Shown piece by piece: positions 7,104 through 16,062 of a DNA stretch of 34,155 nucleotides (the stretch's first letter is position 1; each line of letters begins with the position of its first letter). The notes below the pieces were generated by a model. That model was given only the letters and a program-made list of their open reading frames with translations. It did no database searches and was not told the origin of the DNA. Position numbers and translations under genes: made by a program. Origin of the DNA: an uncultured bacterium (GTDB lineage: Bacteria; Cyanobacteriota; Vampirovibrionia; Gastranaerophilales; Gastranaerophilaceae); assembly GCA_949300515.1 (NCBI GenBank), contig CASGEP010000018.1:1-34155 (forward strand), given 5' to 3'.

Positions 7104-7667
7104 AATCATAATTAAATCTTTAAGTGTTAAATCCCTCGGGGAGCCTTCATCAAGCGAGTGCTGCCTTAAAAGGTAGGAGGGGTGCAAAATAGGGATAAAT
7201 TTAATCCCCTCGTATCCCTCTACATTTTCAAAAATTTGTCCGCGCACTTTTGAGATTTTAAGTTTTTTATCCAAAAAACTCTCCATCGCCGTCGCTCCGC
7301 AAAGCACAATGACTTTCGGGTTTATTGTTTTAATCTGAGCGTGCAAAAACTTCTCACAGGCGGCTTTTTCTTCCTTTTGCGGCTTTCTGTTCTCGGGCGG
7401 TCTGCATTTCAGAGTGTTTGCGATGTATAAATCTTTTTGCCTCTCAAGTCCCGCCTTTATTAAAAATTCGTTTAAAAGCTTTCCCGCACGCCCTACAAAA
7501 GGCTTTCCGAGCTTGTCCTCATCAGCACCCGGGGCTTCTCCTATGAGCAGGATTTTGGCGTTTGGCGAGCCGTCAGAGAATACGATATTGTTTCTTGTAG
7601 CGTAAAGAGGGCAGCTTTTGCACTGCTGCGCCTCTTTTTTGATGTGTTCCAAATTTTCCAAACTCAT
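7083..7667 (-). CDS. Family 4 (Fe-S) uracil-DNA glycosylase
   Basis: Removes uracil from DNA as the first step of base excision repair. 194 residues, typical of the family. The [4Fe-4S] cysteines are visible: C16 and C19 (CKSC), C88 (LKCRPP) and C104 (AACEKFL). The catalytic motif 1 is GEAPGADED (43-51), and motif 2 is HPSYLLR near residue 160. The start codon overlaps the prs stop by one base (TAATG), so it is the last gene of glmU-prs-udg. The stop lies in the terminator loop at 7071-7103. Confidence 0.93.
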   Translation of the reverse strand: MSLENLEHIKKEAQQCKSCPLYATRNNIVFSDGSPNAKILLIGEAPGADEDKLGKPFVGRAGKLLNEFLIKAGLERQKDLYIANTLKCRPPENRKPQKEEKAACEKFLHAQIKTINPKVIVLCGATAMESFLDKKLKISKVRGQIFENVEGYEGIKFIPILHPSYLLRQHSLDEGSPRDLTLKDLIMIKKTALD

Positions 7668-8680
7668 TAACTTTTATATTCCTTTTCAAAACCAAAGAGC
7701 GACGAAACACTTTTGTCATCGTGAATTCTTGAGATTGCTTCGCCCAGAAGCGGTGCAATGCTCAGCTGTGTGATTTTTGGCGGTATGTATTCGTTTCTCA
7801 GAGGAATTGTATTTGTAACAATAACTTCTTTAATAGGCGCCTCATCCAGCCTTTGAAGCGCAGGACCCGAGAAAACGGGGTGGCAGGCGCAAACGTAAAC
7901 TTCTCTTGCCCCTTCTCTTATAAGGAGCTTGGATGCTTCGCAAATTGTTCCCGCTGTGTCAATCATATCATCAAACATAACACAGACTTTATCGCGCACA
8001 TCCCCTATAACATGGTCTGCAATTGCCACATTGTGCTTGTCGCGGCGTTTATCGATAATTGATAAAGGACAATTCAGCGCTTTAGCAAAAGCGCGGGTTC
8101 TCTGAACACCGCCTGTGTCCGGCGAAACAGCCATAAGCACATCGGATGAGATATTTAAGTTTTTAATGTAATCAACAAGAACGGGAGTAGAATAAATATG
8201 ATCAACAAGAATATTAAAGAAACCCTGAATTTGACCTGTGTGCAAGTCCATTGCAAGTACGCGGTTAGCGCCTGCCGTAGTTAACAAATCCGCAACAAGC
8301 TTTGCCGTAATTGCCTCTCTGCCCGACGTTTTTCTGTCCTGACGGGCGTAACCGTAGTAGGGAATAACGGCTGTGATTGTCTTTGCGCTTGCACGTTTAA
8401 ATGCATCAACTATAATTAAAAGTTCCATTAAGCTTTCATTTACGGGATTGCAGACGGGCTGAACCACAAAAACATCATCCCCGCGGATGGAGTCTTGAAT
8501 TTGGACATAAATTTCACCGTCAGAAAAATTTTTAATAATCATAGGCTCGACCGTAGTACCCAGATAGTCAGCTATTTCCTGCGCCAAAACGGGGTTTGAA
8601 CGACCGGAAAAAAGTTTGATGTCATGCGTGGGCAAAACGGTATTTTTCGGTTGTTCCATAGTTTCAAGCCCTAATTTCAT
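7667..8680 (-). CDS. prs: Ribose-phosphate pyrophosphokinase (PRPP synthetase)
   Basis: Makes PRPP from ribose-5-phosphate and ATP for nucleotide, His and Trp synthesis. 337 residues with a short N-terminal extension before KLFSGRSNP. Motifs: FSDGEIYVQI, the ATP/flexible-loop region YGYARQDRK, MDLHTGQIQGFF, SPDTGGVQRTRAFA, and the PRPP-binding loop MFDDMIDTAGTI. The start ATG follows the glmU stop immediately (TAAATG), with GGAGAAG inside the glmU 3' end as ribosome site. The glmU-prs pairing is a common bacterial arrangement. Residues after the PRPP loop continue normally to the C terminus. Confidence 0.96.
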   Translation of the reverse strand: MKLGLETMEQPKNTVLPTHDIKLFSGRSNPVLAQEIADYLGTTVEPMIIKNFSDGEIYVQIQDSIRGDDVFVVQPVCNPVNESLMELLIIVDAFKRASAKTITAVIPYYGYARQDRKTSGREAITAKLVADLLTTAGANRVLAMDLHTGQIQGFFNILVDHIYSTPVLVDYIKNLNISSDVLMAVSPDTGGVQRTRAFAKALNCPLSIIDKRRDKHNVAIADHVIGDVRDKVCVMFDDMIDTAGTICEASKLLIREGAREVYVCACHPVFSGPALQRLDEAPIKEVIVTNTIPLRNEYIPPKITQLSIAPLLGEAISRIHDDKSVSSLFGFEKEYKS

Positions 8681-10006
8681 TTATTCTTCTCCTTTTTTAT
8701 TAAGTAAATTTTTTTGCTTTATAACCCAATTCGGATATTCTTTTTGAGGTGTTCTACACAGTGCAAGTGAGTTTTCTTCAACATCTTTTGTAATTACGCT
8801 GCCCGCGCCTACAAAAACATTCTCTTTCAGCTCGACAGGCGCCACAATAACAGTATTTGAACCGATTGAAACACCGTCTTTTAAGGTTGAGCGTTTCTTT
8901 TCTTTTGTAATTGAATTGTAGTTTGCAAAAATTGTTCCCGCGCCAATGTTGACATTTGAACCAAGAGTTGCATCCCCCACGTAACTGAGATGTGAAACGT
9001 TTGTGTGAGAGCCGATTTTAGCGTTTTTCAACTCTACAAAGTTGCCTACTTTAGAGTAATCGCCGACTTCAACATCTCCTCTGAAGTGTGAAAAGGGACC
9101 TATTTTGCAGTTTGAGCCGATTTTATTTTTTCCGCTTATGTATGTGTTGGGATAAATTATTGTATCCGCGCCTATTTGCGTGTCGGGCGAAATTGAAGTC
9201 GAGAGTGTATCAACAATGCTTACACCGTTTTCCATTAATTCCTCAAGTTTTTCATTTTTCATAATTAATGTCGCGCAGGCAAGCTGTGAGCGCGAATTTA
9301 TTCCGAGAGTTTCATCGGGGTTTTTAATCACAAAAGAGAGTACTTTTTTGTTTTTCTCTTTTGCCCACCCTACAATGTCCGTAAGGTAATATTCGCCCTG
9401 TGAATTATTGTTTTTAAGTTCTTTGAAAGCGTTTTTTACACTCTCCCACTTAAGGCAGTAAACACCGGTATTTATTTCTTTTATTACTTTTTGTTCTTCG
9501 TTTGCATCTTTTTGTTCGACAATTCCCTCGATACTGCCATCTTGCGCGCGTACAATTCTGCCGTAGCCGAAAGGATTTTCAAAAATTGCGCTCATAACCG
9601 TGACATCGCAGTTATGCTCCGTGTGATATTCAAGCATAGCGCGCATGGTAGATGCTTTTAAAAGCGGAGTATCGCCGCAGGTGATTAATACTGTGCCGCA
9701 AAAGTCTTTTAATTCTTCTGCGGCAACGGAAACGGCGTGACCTGTGCCAAGCTGTTCTTTTTGCAAAACACAGGAAACATTTTCATATTTTTTTAAATAA
9801 TCCTCAACTTCCCCCGCCCCGCAGCCGACAACAACAATACTTTTTGTATCGCTTTGGGGATAAATATCGTTAACGGCGTCTACAACCCAGCCTAAAAGAG
9901 GCTTTGAAAATATTTCATGCAAAACTTTCGGCTTGGATGATTTCATCCTTGTACCCTTGCCTGCCGCAAGGATTACCGCCTTAAAGCTTATTTTGTCATT
10001 GAACAT
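8681..10006 (-). CDS. glmU: Bifunctional GlmU: GlcNAc-1-P uridyltransferase / GlcN-1-P acetyltransferase
   Basis: Catalyses the last two steps to UDP-GlcNAc, precursor of peptidoglycan and LPS. The N-terminal pyrophosphorylase domain shows LAAGKGTRMKSSKPKVLH (nucleotide loop), QLGTGHAV and GDTPLL. The C-terminal left-handed beta-helix shows hexapeptide repeats (IGPFSHFRG, VGNFVELKNAKIG, LSYVGDATLGSNVNIGAG), including the acetyltransferase site. I choose ATG 10006, giving 441 residues, because AAGG lies nine bases upstream and MFNDKISFKAVILAAG starts close to the fold. An in-frame ATG at 10054 would add 16 residues but has no ribosome site. First gene of the operon with prs and udg; divergent from ilvD. 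Confidence 0.95.
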   Translation of the reverse strand: MFNDKISFKAVILAAGKGTRMKSSKPKVLHEIFSKPLLGWVVDAVNDIYPQSDTKSIVVVGCGAGEVEDYLKKYENVSCVLQKEQLGTGHAVSVAAEELKDFCGTVLITCGDTPLLKASTMRAMLEYHTEHNCDVTVMSAIFENPFGYGRIVRAQDGSIEGIVEQKDANEEQKVIKEINTGVYCLKWESVKNAFKELKNNNSQGEYYLTDIVGWAKEKNKKVLSFVIKNPDETLGINSRSQLACATLIMKNEKLEELMENGVSIVDTLSTSISPDTQIGADTIIYPNTYISGKNKIGSNCKIGPFSHFRGDVEVGDYSKVGNFVELKNAKIGSHTNVSHLSYVGDATLGSNVNIGAGTIFANYNSITKEKKRSTLKDGVSIGSNTVIVAPVELKENVFVGAGSVITKDVEENSLALCRTPQKEYPNWVIKQKNLLNKKGEE

Positions 10007-10115
10007 TGGGGACGCCTTATTATTTTCATACTTGCTACAAAAAAATTCTCTCATGAAGTTATGTAAATTTAAAGTTTTTAAAGGGATTTTATAAACATTT
10101 TTTTACAAAAGAATG

Positions 10116-10134
10116 TATAATTGAGAAAAAGGAG
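10116..10134 (+). promoter_or_regulatory. -10 box and ribosome binding site deciding the ilvD start
   Basis: TATAAT at 10116-10121 has no convincing -35 partner. AAGGAG at 10129-10134 lies ten bases before ATG 10145. This excludes the in-frame TTG at 10121, which would be within the promoter. Confidence 0.5.
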
Positions 10135-10144
10135 AAAAATAATT

Positions 10145-11803
10145 ATGAAATCTGACGCAATTAAAGAAGGTATGGCGCATGCACCGCACAGAGCACTGCT
10201 CTATGCGGGCGGTTTGAGTGATAAAAATATTAAAAAGCCCTTTATCGGCATTGCAAGCTCTTTTTCAGACCTTGTCCCCGGACATGCGGGAATGAGAGAT
10301 TTAGAGCGCCAAATTGAAAAAGGGATACACTCTAACGGCGGTCAGGCTTATATTTTCGGCACCCCTGCGATTTGCGACGGTATTGCCATGGGACACAGCG
10401 GCATGAGATATTCCCTGCCGAGCCGCGATTTAATTGCCGACTGCGTTGAGGCGGTTGCCGCGGCTCATCAGCTCGACGGGCTTGTACTTTTAACAAATTG
10501 CGATAAAATTACCCCGGGTATGTTAATTGCGGCGCTAAGACTTAATATCCCGTCAATCATTGTAACGGCGGGTCCTTCGCTTGAAGGTCAGTGCAAAGGC
10601 GAAACGCTTACTTTTATAAGAGGCTCATCCGAAGCCGTAGGAAGATACAGAGCGGGCGAGATTACGGCTGAAAAACTTTACGAGATGGAACACTACGCCT
10701 GCCCGACTTTTGGCGCATGCCAGGGGCTCTACACCGCAAATACTCTTGCATGTTTAACCGAGGTTATGGGAATGAGCCTTGAAGGATGTGCAACAGCCTC
10801 CGCCGTAAGCTCCAAAAAACGCAGAATTGCTTTTGATTCGGGGTACACGGTTGTAGATTTGGTGAGAGAAAATATTTGCCCGAAAGACATTATTACGCGC
10901 GATTCGCTGAGAAATGCAATTGTTGTGGATTTAGCACTCGGCGGCTCAACAAATTCCATTTTACACCTGCTTGCAATTGCAAACAGCGCGGGAATTGATT
11001 TAACTCTTGACGATTTTGAAGAGTTGAGTTTCAAAATCCCTCAAATTATTAAGCTTGACCCCTCATCAACGCTTACCATGACCGATTTAGATAATGCAGG
11101 CGGCATTTCGGGCGCACTTAAAACCATCTGGGGTCATAGCGACGAACTTAAAAATACAATAAATTTAGCAGGTCAAACAATTGAACAGCGCGCAAAAGGT
11201 GCTTGGGTAAATAATGAAGTTATTAAACCCTTTGACAATCCCATAACCAAAAACCCGGGACTTGCAATACTCCACGGGAATTTAGCACCGTTAGGGGCCG
11301 TTGTTAAAATTTCGGGCGTGGATGAGAGCGTATTTGAATTTGAAGGTACGGCTCGCGTTTATGAGCGCGAAGAGGACGCCATGAAAGGCATTGAAACCGA
11401 TGAAGTAATTGCGGGCGATGTCGTTGTTATAAGAAATGAAGGTCCAAAAGGAGGCCCCGGTATGCGTGAAATGCTTGCGCCGACGTCGCTTCTGGTGGGA
11501 AAAGGGCTGGGTAAATCCTGTGCGCTTATAACGGACGGAAGATTTTCAGGCGGCACAAGAGGCTTGTGTATCGGGCACATTTGCCCCGAAGCTCCCGAGG
11601 GCGGCATTATAGGACTCATTAAAGACGGCGATAAAATTAAAATCGATATAAACAAAAGGACAATCGATCTTCTTGTAGCGCAAGAGGAGCTTGAACAGAG
11701 AAAAAGGGATTTTGTGCCCGTAAAAAAAGAAATTCCCAAAGGATTTTTAAGCAAATACGCAAAAACCGTAAGAGGTGCAAACGTAGGCGCTATAACAGAT
11801 TAA
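10145..11803 (+). CDS. ilvD: Dihydroxy-acid dehydratase
   Basis: Dehydrates 2,3-dihydroxy-isovalerate and 2,3-dihydroxy-3-methylvalerate in valine, isoleucine and leucine synthesis. 552 residues, standard length. Fe-S cysteines are in NCDKITPGM, in [15 protein letters not shown] and in the early region [12 protein letters not shown]. The C-terminal half has [11 protein letters not shown] and the substrate site [16 protein letters not shown]. It starts at ATG 10145 with AAGGAG upstream, and ends in a bidirectional terminator. No other ilv or leu genes are in the window, so it stands alone here, divergent from glmU. Confidence 0.97.
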   Translation: MKSDAIKEGMAHAPHRALLYAGGLSDKNIKKPFIGIASSFSDLVPGHAGMRDLERQIEKGIHSNGGQAYIFGTPAICDGIAMGHSGMRYSLPSRDLIADCVEAVAAAHQLDGLVLLTNCDKITPGMLIAALRLNIPSIIVTAGPSLEGQCKGETLTFIRGSSEAVGRYRAGEITAEKLYEMEHYACPTFGACQGLYTANTLACLTEVMGMSLEGCATASAVSSKKRRIAFDSGYTVVDLVRENICPKDIITRDSLRNAIVVDLALGGSTNSILHLLAIANSAGIDLTLDDFEELSFKIPQIIKLDPSSTLTMTDLDNAGGISGALKTIWGHSDELKNTINLAGQTIEQRAKGAWVNNEVIKPFDNPITKNPGLAILHGNLAPLGAVVKISGVDESVFEFEGTARVYEREEDAMKGIETDEVIAGDVVVIRNEGPKGGPGMREMLAPTSLLVGKGLGKSCALITDGRFSGGTRGLCIGHICPEAPEGGIIGLIKDGDKIKIDINKRTIDLLVAQEELEQRKRDFVPVKKEIPKGFLSKYAKTVRGANVGAITD

Positions 11804-11829
11804 AAAATCGAGGCAAATGCCTCGATTTT
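11804..11829. terminator. Bidirectional terminator after ilvD
   Basis: AAAATCGAGGC (11804-11814) pairs with GCCTCGATTTT (11819-11829) around an AAAT loop. It overlaps the stop codon of the convergent DedA gene. Confidence 0.85.
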
Positions 11830-12454
11830 ATTTTACGCTTTTTGAAATGCTGTGGCGTTTTTTGTATAAAATAACAAAAAATACGACAATAACAAGTGTT
11901 GCAGCGAGTATTATGAGTTCCAGATGGTCTTTTATCTTCTCTCCAAAGAGCATAAGCACAATACTTACTATAAAAAAGCGCATACCGCGTCCGATTACGG
12001 ACGTTAACGTAAAAGCAAGCAGGTTCATATTCAAAATACCGCTTGCAATTGTAAAAACTTTATATGGAATAGGCGTAAAAGCCGCAAAGAACACGGCATG
12101 CACCCCCCATTTGTTGTAGAGTGCTTCAACTTCATTAAATTTTTGAAGGGCGTTTTTTAACTGTTTTCTTTTTTGCACGCCGTCTTTTTTCCTTGACAGA
12201 GCGGTTAAAATCCAGATAAATACGGGTCTGCCGCCAAATTTACCTATCCAGTAGCCGACCATGCCGCCAAAGGCGGAGGCTATTGTACATATAAGCGCAT
12301 AATAAAGCGCGCGCTCGGGCTTTGCTAAATCCATCGCTATAAGTAAAAAATCCGGAGGCGGAACAAGAAAAAAGCTCTCTATAAAAGCATTCAGGGCAAG
12401 CCCCAGTGTTCCCAAACTCTGAAAATATGTATCCATTGCGCTAAAAATTTGCAT
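11828..12454 (-). CDS. DedA/YqaA-type VTT-domain membrane protein
   Basis: 208 residues of integral membrane protein. N-terminal re-entrant region LNAFIESFFLVPPPDFLLIAM (about residues 21-41), a glycine-rich segment GGMVGYWIGKFGG, and the family motif FTPIPYKVFTIASGIL (about 124-139), the DedA F/TPxPR-K-like loop. A last hydrophobic segment lies at about 175-198 with a basic tail. DedA-family proteins move lipids such as undecaprenyl phosphate or phosphatidylethanolamine across the inner membrane. It is the last gene of the lptB operon; its ATG follows the thioesterase stop without a gap. An envelope-lipid role fits the LPS-export neighbours. The precise substrate is unknown. Confidence 0.85.
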   Translation of the reverse strand: MQIFSAMDTYFQSLGTLGLALNAFIESFFLVPPPDFLLIAMDLAKPERALYYALICTIASAFGGMVGYWIGKFGGRPVFIWILTALSRKKDGVQKRKQLKNALQKFNEVEALYNKWGVHAVFFAAFTPIPYKVFTIASGILNMNLLAFTLTSVIGRGMRFFIVSIVLMLFGEKIKDHLELIILAATLVIVVFFVILYKKRHSISKSVK

Positions 12455-12850
12455 TTATACCCTCTCTTTAAAAAACTCATCCACATGCCTTGAAACTCTG
12501 CCGCTCTTAAGAGCCGTTGCGCGCACCGTTGCTGATGTGCAGAGTTTTTGTGTTGCCTCGACAAAAATTTCCTGCAAAAAAGTAACGGTTGTTTTTGTCA
12601 AATCTATTATTTTTGTCCTCAAAACGCACTCGTCCATAAGCTTCGCGCTTGATTTATACTGAACATTAAGCTCTATAACAGGCATAATGACATCCTGCTC
12701 TTTTTGCAATTTGTCAATCATTATACCATAGTCGCCCAAAAGCTCAACTCTGCCCATTTCCATATATCTGAGATACGCCCCGTGCCACATAACACCGTAG
12801 GCATCGGTGTCTGCGTATTGGACTTTAAATCTCATAATGTTTTCAATCAT
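12455..12850 (-). CDS. YbgC/FcbC-type hotdog acyl-CoA thioesterase
   Basis: 131 residues, single hotdog fold. The signature YADTDAYGVMWHGAYLRYMEMGR region (residues 11-33) has the catalytic Asp and the GVxxH loop; Trp replaces the more usual Tyr before His. LNVQYKSSAKLMDE is the expected second strand pair. The family hydrolyses short-chain or ACP-linked acyl thioesters and in many bacteria accompanies envelope genes such as tol-pal. Here it sits between a membrane-anchored protein and DedA. The start overlaps the upstream stop (ATGA) and the stop abuts the DedA start, so translation is coupled. Substrate unknown. Confidence 0.88.
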   Translation of the reverse strand: MIENIMRFKVQYADTDAYGVMWHGAYLRYMEMGRVELLGDYGIMIDKLQKEQDVIMPVIELNVQYKSSAKLMDECVLRTKIIDLTKTTVTFLQEIFVEATQKLCTSATVRATALKSGRVSRHVDEFFKERV

Positions 12851-13272
12851 TTTTTATCCTCATATTTTTGATAAGTTACAAATGACGGAGGTTTGATGAC
12901 CGTTCTTACAAGGATTGTATTTTCCCTGCCAAAGCCCGTTATTGTGATTGTTTGAATTTTATCGTCCGATTCGACAAGAATACTGCCTGTCTGCGGGTTT
13001 TCAAAAACATATGCGGGGAGCTTTTTATCAAAAGGATTTTTATCAAGAGTGTTCAGCTCCTGTGCGGTTTCTTTTGCAACGACAGAGGCTTTTTTGTCCT
13101 TATCCGGATTAAAATTTGCAAGTGCTTTTGATGTAAAAACAGCGGCATTTGCGCTGACTTTTGCCGAGCGCCTTTTATCTGCCGAACTTGTAAAGTAAGG
13201 TGTCAGATACAAACCTATGCACAAAAGGAGTATTACTATTACCGCTATTTCAAGTTTTGCCAATTTACTCAT
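12847..13272 (-). CDS. Membrane-anchored protein, pseudopilin-like by shape
   Basis: 141 residues, family not recognised with certainty. Residues 1-7 (MSKLAKL) are short and basic, followed by Glu8 and a hydrophobic helix IAVIVILLLCIGLYL (9-23). This resembles mature type IV pilin or type II pseudopilin N termini with a Glu near the helix start. No prepilin leader GF-x4-E is seen. The rest is a soluble domain: a helical half with ANFNPDKDKKASVVAKETAQELN, then beta-like AYVFENPQTGSILVES and ITITGFGRENTILV, where pseudopilin-like proteins often have a short sheet. It lies between the phosphodiester glycosidase and the thioesterase, starts 8 bases after the previous stop, and overlaps the next ATG. 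A plain bitopic periplasmic protein is an equally good description. Confidence 0.6.
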   Translation of the reverse strand: MSKLAKLEIAVIVILLLCIGLYLTPYFTSSADKRRSAKVSANAAVFTSKALANFNPDKDKKASVVAKETAQELNTLDKNPFDKKLPAYVFENPQTGSILVESDDKIQTITITGFGRENTILVRTVIKPPSFVTYQKYEDKK

Positions 13273-13280
13273 TTTTACCT

Positions 13281-14090
13281 CTATTTTTGAATAATTAAAA
13301 ACGATTTTACTTTTCTCTGTTCATTGTTTGAAGAAAATATTTCCTTATCCTCGTAATTCAGCGAGGTTGAGGGACCTCCGTCCAATGCCATAACTTTTTC
13401 AAGATTTAATTTTTTCAGTTTTTGTGCCGCTTCGGATATGGTAACGGGCGCAAAGTTTGTAAATATTATAATATATAAGTCATTATTTTTAAGTGCGACA
13501 ATCGTGCGTGCCCTTTTCTTGAGGACTTGCGCACTTTGTATGGTCGGGTGTCCCGTTTCATCATACTTTACAAATCCTTCTTTTTCAATGCAGTTAACGG
13601 GATAAATCATAGGACCTCCGCCAAGAGCGTGCAATAATGTGTAGTCCTTCGGTTCGGGGTCAAAATGGTGTGCAATATCAAACTTTAGTTCATTTGTTAA
13701 ATTATGTCTGTAAATCCTTAGTTCGCTTCTGTTCAGGACATTTTCCACCCTTTTTTCGTTTGATAATTTTTCAATCATTTCAATGGATTCAAAAGGTGTG
13801 CCGACTTCTTTTGAGTTAACGGTTACATAAGAAACGGACTTTTCTGTTTGGGGGTCAAAAAAGCCGCCGTTTACCACAAGTTCAAAATTATTCTCCTTAA
13901 AGACTTCTCTTGATGTCTTTAGACCGTCTTGTACAATATAGGGGCGAATTCTGGGAGAGAGTTGTTTTAAATCCGCTTTGTATATGTAAAATTTACCTTT
14001 TTTGTCGTATTTTACCTCAATGCCGTCTTTTGCAAAAGCGGCGTTTGCAGCCAAAAAAACCATAAATATTAAAAATATTTTTTTAAACAC
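13281..14090 (-). CDS. Periplasmic phosphodiester glycosidase (NAGPA domain) protein
   Basis: 269 residues with a signal peptide (1-20, MFKKIFLIFMVFLAANAAFA). The NAGPA domain follows: VVNGGFFD (about 72-79), LGGGPMIYP (about 157-165), RARTIVALKNNDLYI and the active-region signature ALDGGPSTSLNY near residue 240. Members cleave GlcNAc-1-phosphodiesters in animals and phosphodiester-linked sugars in bacterial wall or capsule polymers. The start is GTG at 14090, sharing one base with the LptF/G stop (TAGTG), with GAGGG seven bases upstream. Its place directly after lptF/G suggests an envelope-glycan function. The physiological substrate cannot be inferred. Confidence 0.87.
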   Translation of the reverse strand: MFKKIFLIFMVFLAANAAFAKDGIEVKYDKKGKFYIYKADLKQLSPRIRPYIVQDGLKTSREVFKENNFELVVNGGFFDPQTEKSVSYVTVNSKEVGTPFESIEMIEKLSNEKRVENVLNRSELRIYRHNLTNELKFDIAHHFDPEPKDYTLLHALGGGPMIYPVNCIEKEGFVKYDETGHPTIQSAQVLKKRARTIVALKNNDLYIIIFTNFAPVTISEAAQKLKKLNLEKVMALDGGPSTSLNYEDKEIFSSNNEQRKVKSFLIIQK

Positions 14091-15196
14091 TATAAATCCC
14101 TCGCCTTCTTAATTACAAAGATAGCCGCAATAAAAACAATTATCGGGAATGCAGCCGCCAAAAACGGAAACATTACGCCCTTTTGCGCCAGAAGGTCAAA
14201 GAAAGGCAGCGTGATATAGTAGGCAAAAATCATGCCTACCCCTATGGTAAAGCCTACAAGCCTTTGCGAGCGCGGCGGCGAAAAGCCGAGCAGACAGCCT
14301 ATTGCCGCAAAAATTACACAGGTGAGCGGGTGCAAAAATCTCTGGTAATATTTTGTAAGCAAAAAATTGCACTCGTCAGTGTACTCTTGTTTTTTGAGCA
14401 ACTTTACATATTCGCCAAGCTCCCTGTTTGTATATGACCTGTCGCGGCGGGTGGCGTTTTTCATAAGCTGGAAAACCTCGTCCGATAATTTTTCATTTAA
14501 AATCGGGTAATCTCCGACTTCCTTGACTTCCTGATAAATGCCGTTTGGGTTTATTATGTACTGTTTTGCATCCTTTAAAAGCCACTTGTCATCAAGCTTT
14601 AGGGCATATGGTGCAAAAATTATGCTGTTGAACATCTGGGCATCGGCGTATCTGTTGGGTGAAAAATTAAGCAGGATAAGATTTTTAATCTCTCTTACGC
14701 TGAAATTTGAAACTATAAGCCCCTGTTTGGGTTTGTTGTTGTCATCTTTGATTATATAAACAAAATGCACGTCATAACCGCCGGCCTCGCCCGCTTTAGC
14801 CGATGTATACGGGATAAATTTATCGTTTACGACATAGCACATATATGCAAGAATTACCCCCAAAACAAGCACGGGCGCCATAATTCTGTTAAATGAAAGT
14901 CCTACGCCGCGAAAAATGCTCAATTCGGAATTTTTTGAAAGTGTATCAAACGTAAAAAGCGAGCCGAGCAGAATACCTACAGGAATAGCCTTTGCAAGAA
15001 CTTTCGGTATTTCATAGAGTAAAAGTTTTGTAGCCTGAATTATCGGCATATGCTCTATTAAAATTCTTTTTATGGTTCTAACAAGCGTTTCAGGCGCAAT
15101 CCAAACAATTATAAATAAAAACAGACACACAAGCGTTGCCATAAGCACTTGTTTAAAAATATATTTATCAAAAATTGTAAGTTTTAATTTATTCAT
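14090..15196 (-). CDS. LptF/LptG-family LPS export permease
   Basis: 368 residues of the YjgP/YjgQ family, the transmembrane part of the ABC transporter that extracts LPS from the inner membrane. N-terminal DKYIFKQVLMATLVCLFLF (residues 10-28) and helices near 55-80 and 95-120 precede a periplasmic beta-jellyroll of about 130-290, then three C-terminal helices (about 300-365, with HPLTCVIFAAIGCLLGF). SELSIFRGVGLS is the coupling-helix region that meets the ATPase. Only one such permease is present, next to lptB. Whether LptF and LptG are both encoded elsewhere or this forms a homodimer is unknown. The start ATG overlaps the LptB stop (TAATG). Confidence 0.9.
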   Translation of the reverse strand: MNKLKLTIFDKYIFKQVLMATLVCLFLFIIVWIAPETLVRTIKRILIEHMPIIQATKLLLYEIPKVLAKAIPVGILLGSLFTFDTLSKNSELSIFRGVGLSFNRIMAPVLVLGVILAYMCYVVNDKFIPYTSAKAGEAGGYDVHFVYIIKDDNNKPKQGLIVSNFSVREIKNLILLNFSPNRYADAQMFNSIIFAPYALKLDDKWLLKDAKQYIINPNGIYQEVKEVGDYPILNEKLSDEVFQLMKNATRRDRSYTNRELGEYVKLLKKQEYTDECNFLLTKYYQRFLHPLTCVIFAAIGCLLGFSPPRSQRLVGFTIGVGMIFAYYITLPFFDLLAQKGVMFPFLAAAFPIIVFIAAIFVIKKARDL

Positions 15197-15939
15197 TAAA
15201 GCGTAAAATCTTTTCCTAAGTAAAATTCTTTTGCTACGGGGTCAACTGCAACATCTCTTGATTTGCCCGAAATCTTTATTTTTCCGTCAAAAATTACATA
15301 GGCTCTGTCGGTAATAGAAAGCGTCGCCTTCGGGTTGTGGTCTGTAATAAGCACGCCGATACCCTTTTCACATGCAAGTTTATAAATATTTTCCTTAATT
15401 TCACCGATTGCAATAGGGTCAATACCCGTAAAAGGTTCATCCAGCAGGATAAAATGCGGAGTCGCAGCCAGAGCGCGTGCGATTTCAACCCTTCTTCTCT
15501 CGCCGCCCGAGAGCGATACGGCAGAAGCGCTTCTGAGTTTTTTAACGCCGAATTCTTCAAGCAAATCTTCAAGCTTTTGAGCTTTTTGCTCCTCATTCAG
15601 CGAGTCATTCATCTCTAAAACCAGTTTTAAATTATCCTCAACGGACAGTTTTCTAAAAATTGAAGCTTCCTGCGGCAGATAACCTATACCTTTTTTGGCA
15701 CGCTCATTCATCGGCATTTGAGTAATTTCAATCTGTGACCTTGTTTTTTTGTTCTCAAGGAAAATATGCCCCGAATTTGCCTTTACAAGACCGACAATCA
15801 TATAAAAAGTAGTTGTCTTACCTGCACCGTTAGGGCCTAAAAGCCCGACAACCTCTCCTTTGTTGACTTCAAATGAAACATCGTTTACAACAGAGCGATC
15901 ACCGTATATTTTTACCAAATTATTTGCAATAATTCTCAT
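15196..15939 (-). CDS. lptB: LPS export ABC transporter ATPase LptB
   Basis: 247 residues. Walker A GPNGAGKTT (about 34-42), Q-loop LPQEASIFRKLSVEDNL (typical of LptB, about 90-106), signature LSGGERRRVEIARAL (about 143-157), Walker B ILLDEPFTGIDPIA (about 164-177) and H-loop ITDHN. The FxKL-type Q-loop and the EPFxGxDP motif separate LptB from other ABC ATPases. It powers LPS extraction with the permease encoded immediately downstream (one-base overlap). First gene of a six-gene unit. A TATAAT box lies at 15972-15977 on the minus strand. This gene is the best evidence in the window that the organism exports LPS-like glycolipid. Confidence 0.94.
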   Translation of the reverse strand: MRIIANNLVKIYGDRSVVNDVSFEVNKGEVVGLLGPNGAGKTTTFYMIVGLVKANSGHIFLENKKTRSQIEITQMPMNERAKKGIGYLPQEASIFRKLSVEDNLKLVLEMNDSLNEEQKAQKLEDLLEEFGVKKLRSASAVSLSGGERRRVEIARALAATPHFILLDEPFTGIDPIAIGEIKENIYKLACEKGIGVLITDHNPKATLSITDRAYVIFDGKIKISGKSRDVAVDPVAKEFYLGKDFTL

Positions 15940-15971
15940 CTGAATTTCTCTTTTTAATTAATTTTTAAATA

Positions 15972-15977
15972 ATTATA
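15972..15977 (-). promoter_or_regulatory. Probable -10 box of the lptB operon
   Basis: TATAAT on the minus strand, about 33 bases before the lptB start codon. No -35 hexamer at good spacing is evident. Intergenic region shared with the divergent 874-residue protein gene. Confidence 0.35.
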
Positions 15978-16062
15978 AAACAAACACCTCTAAATAAAAA
16001 GGCAATTTTTATTTTTTTGGTGTTTTTATTAAAATATATCACTATATTTTACAAGGGAAGAA

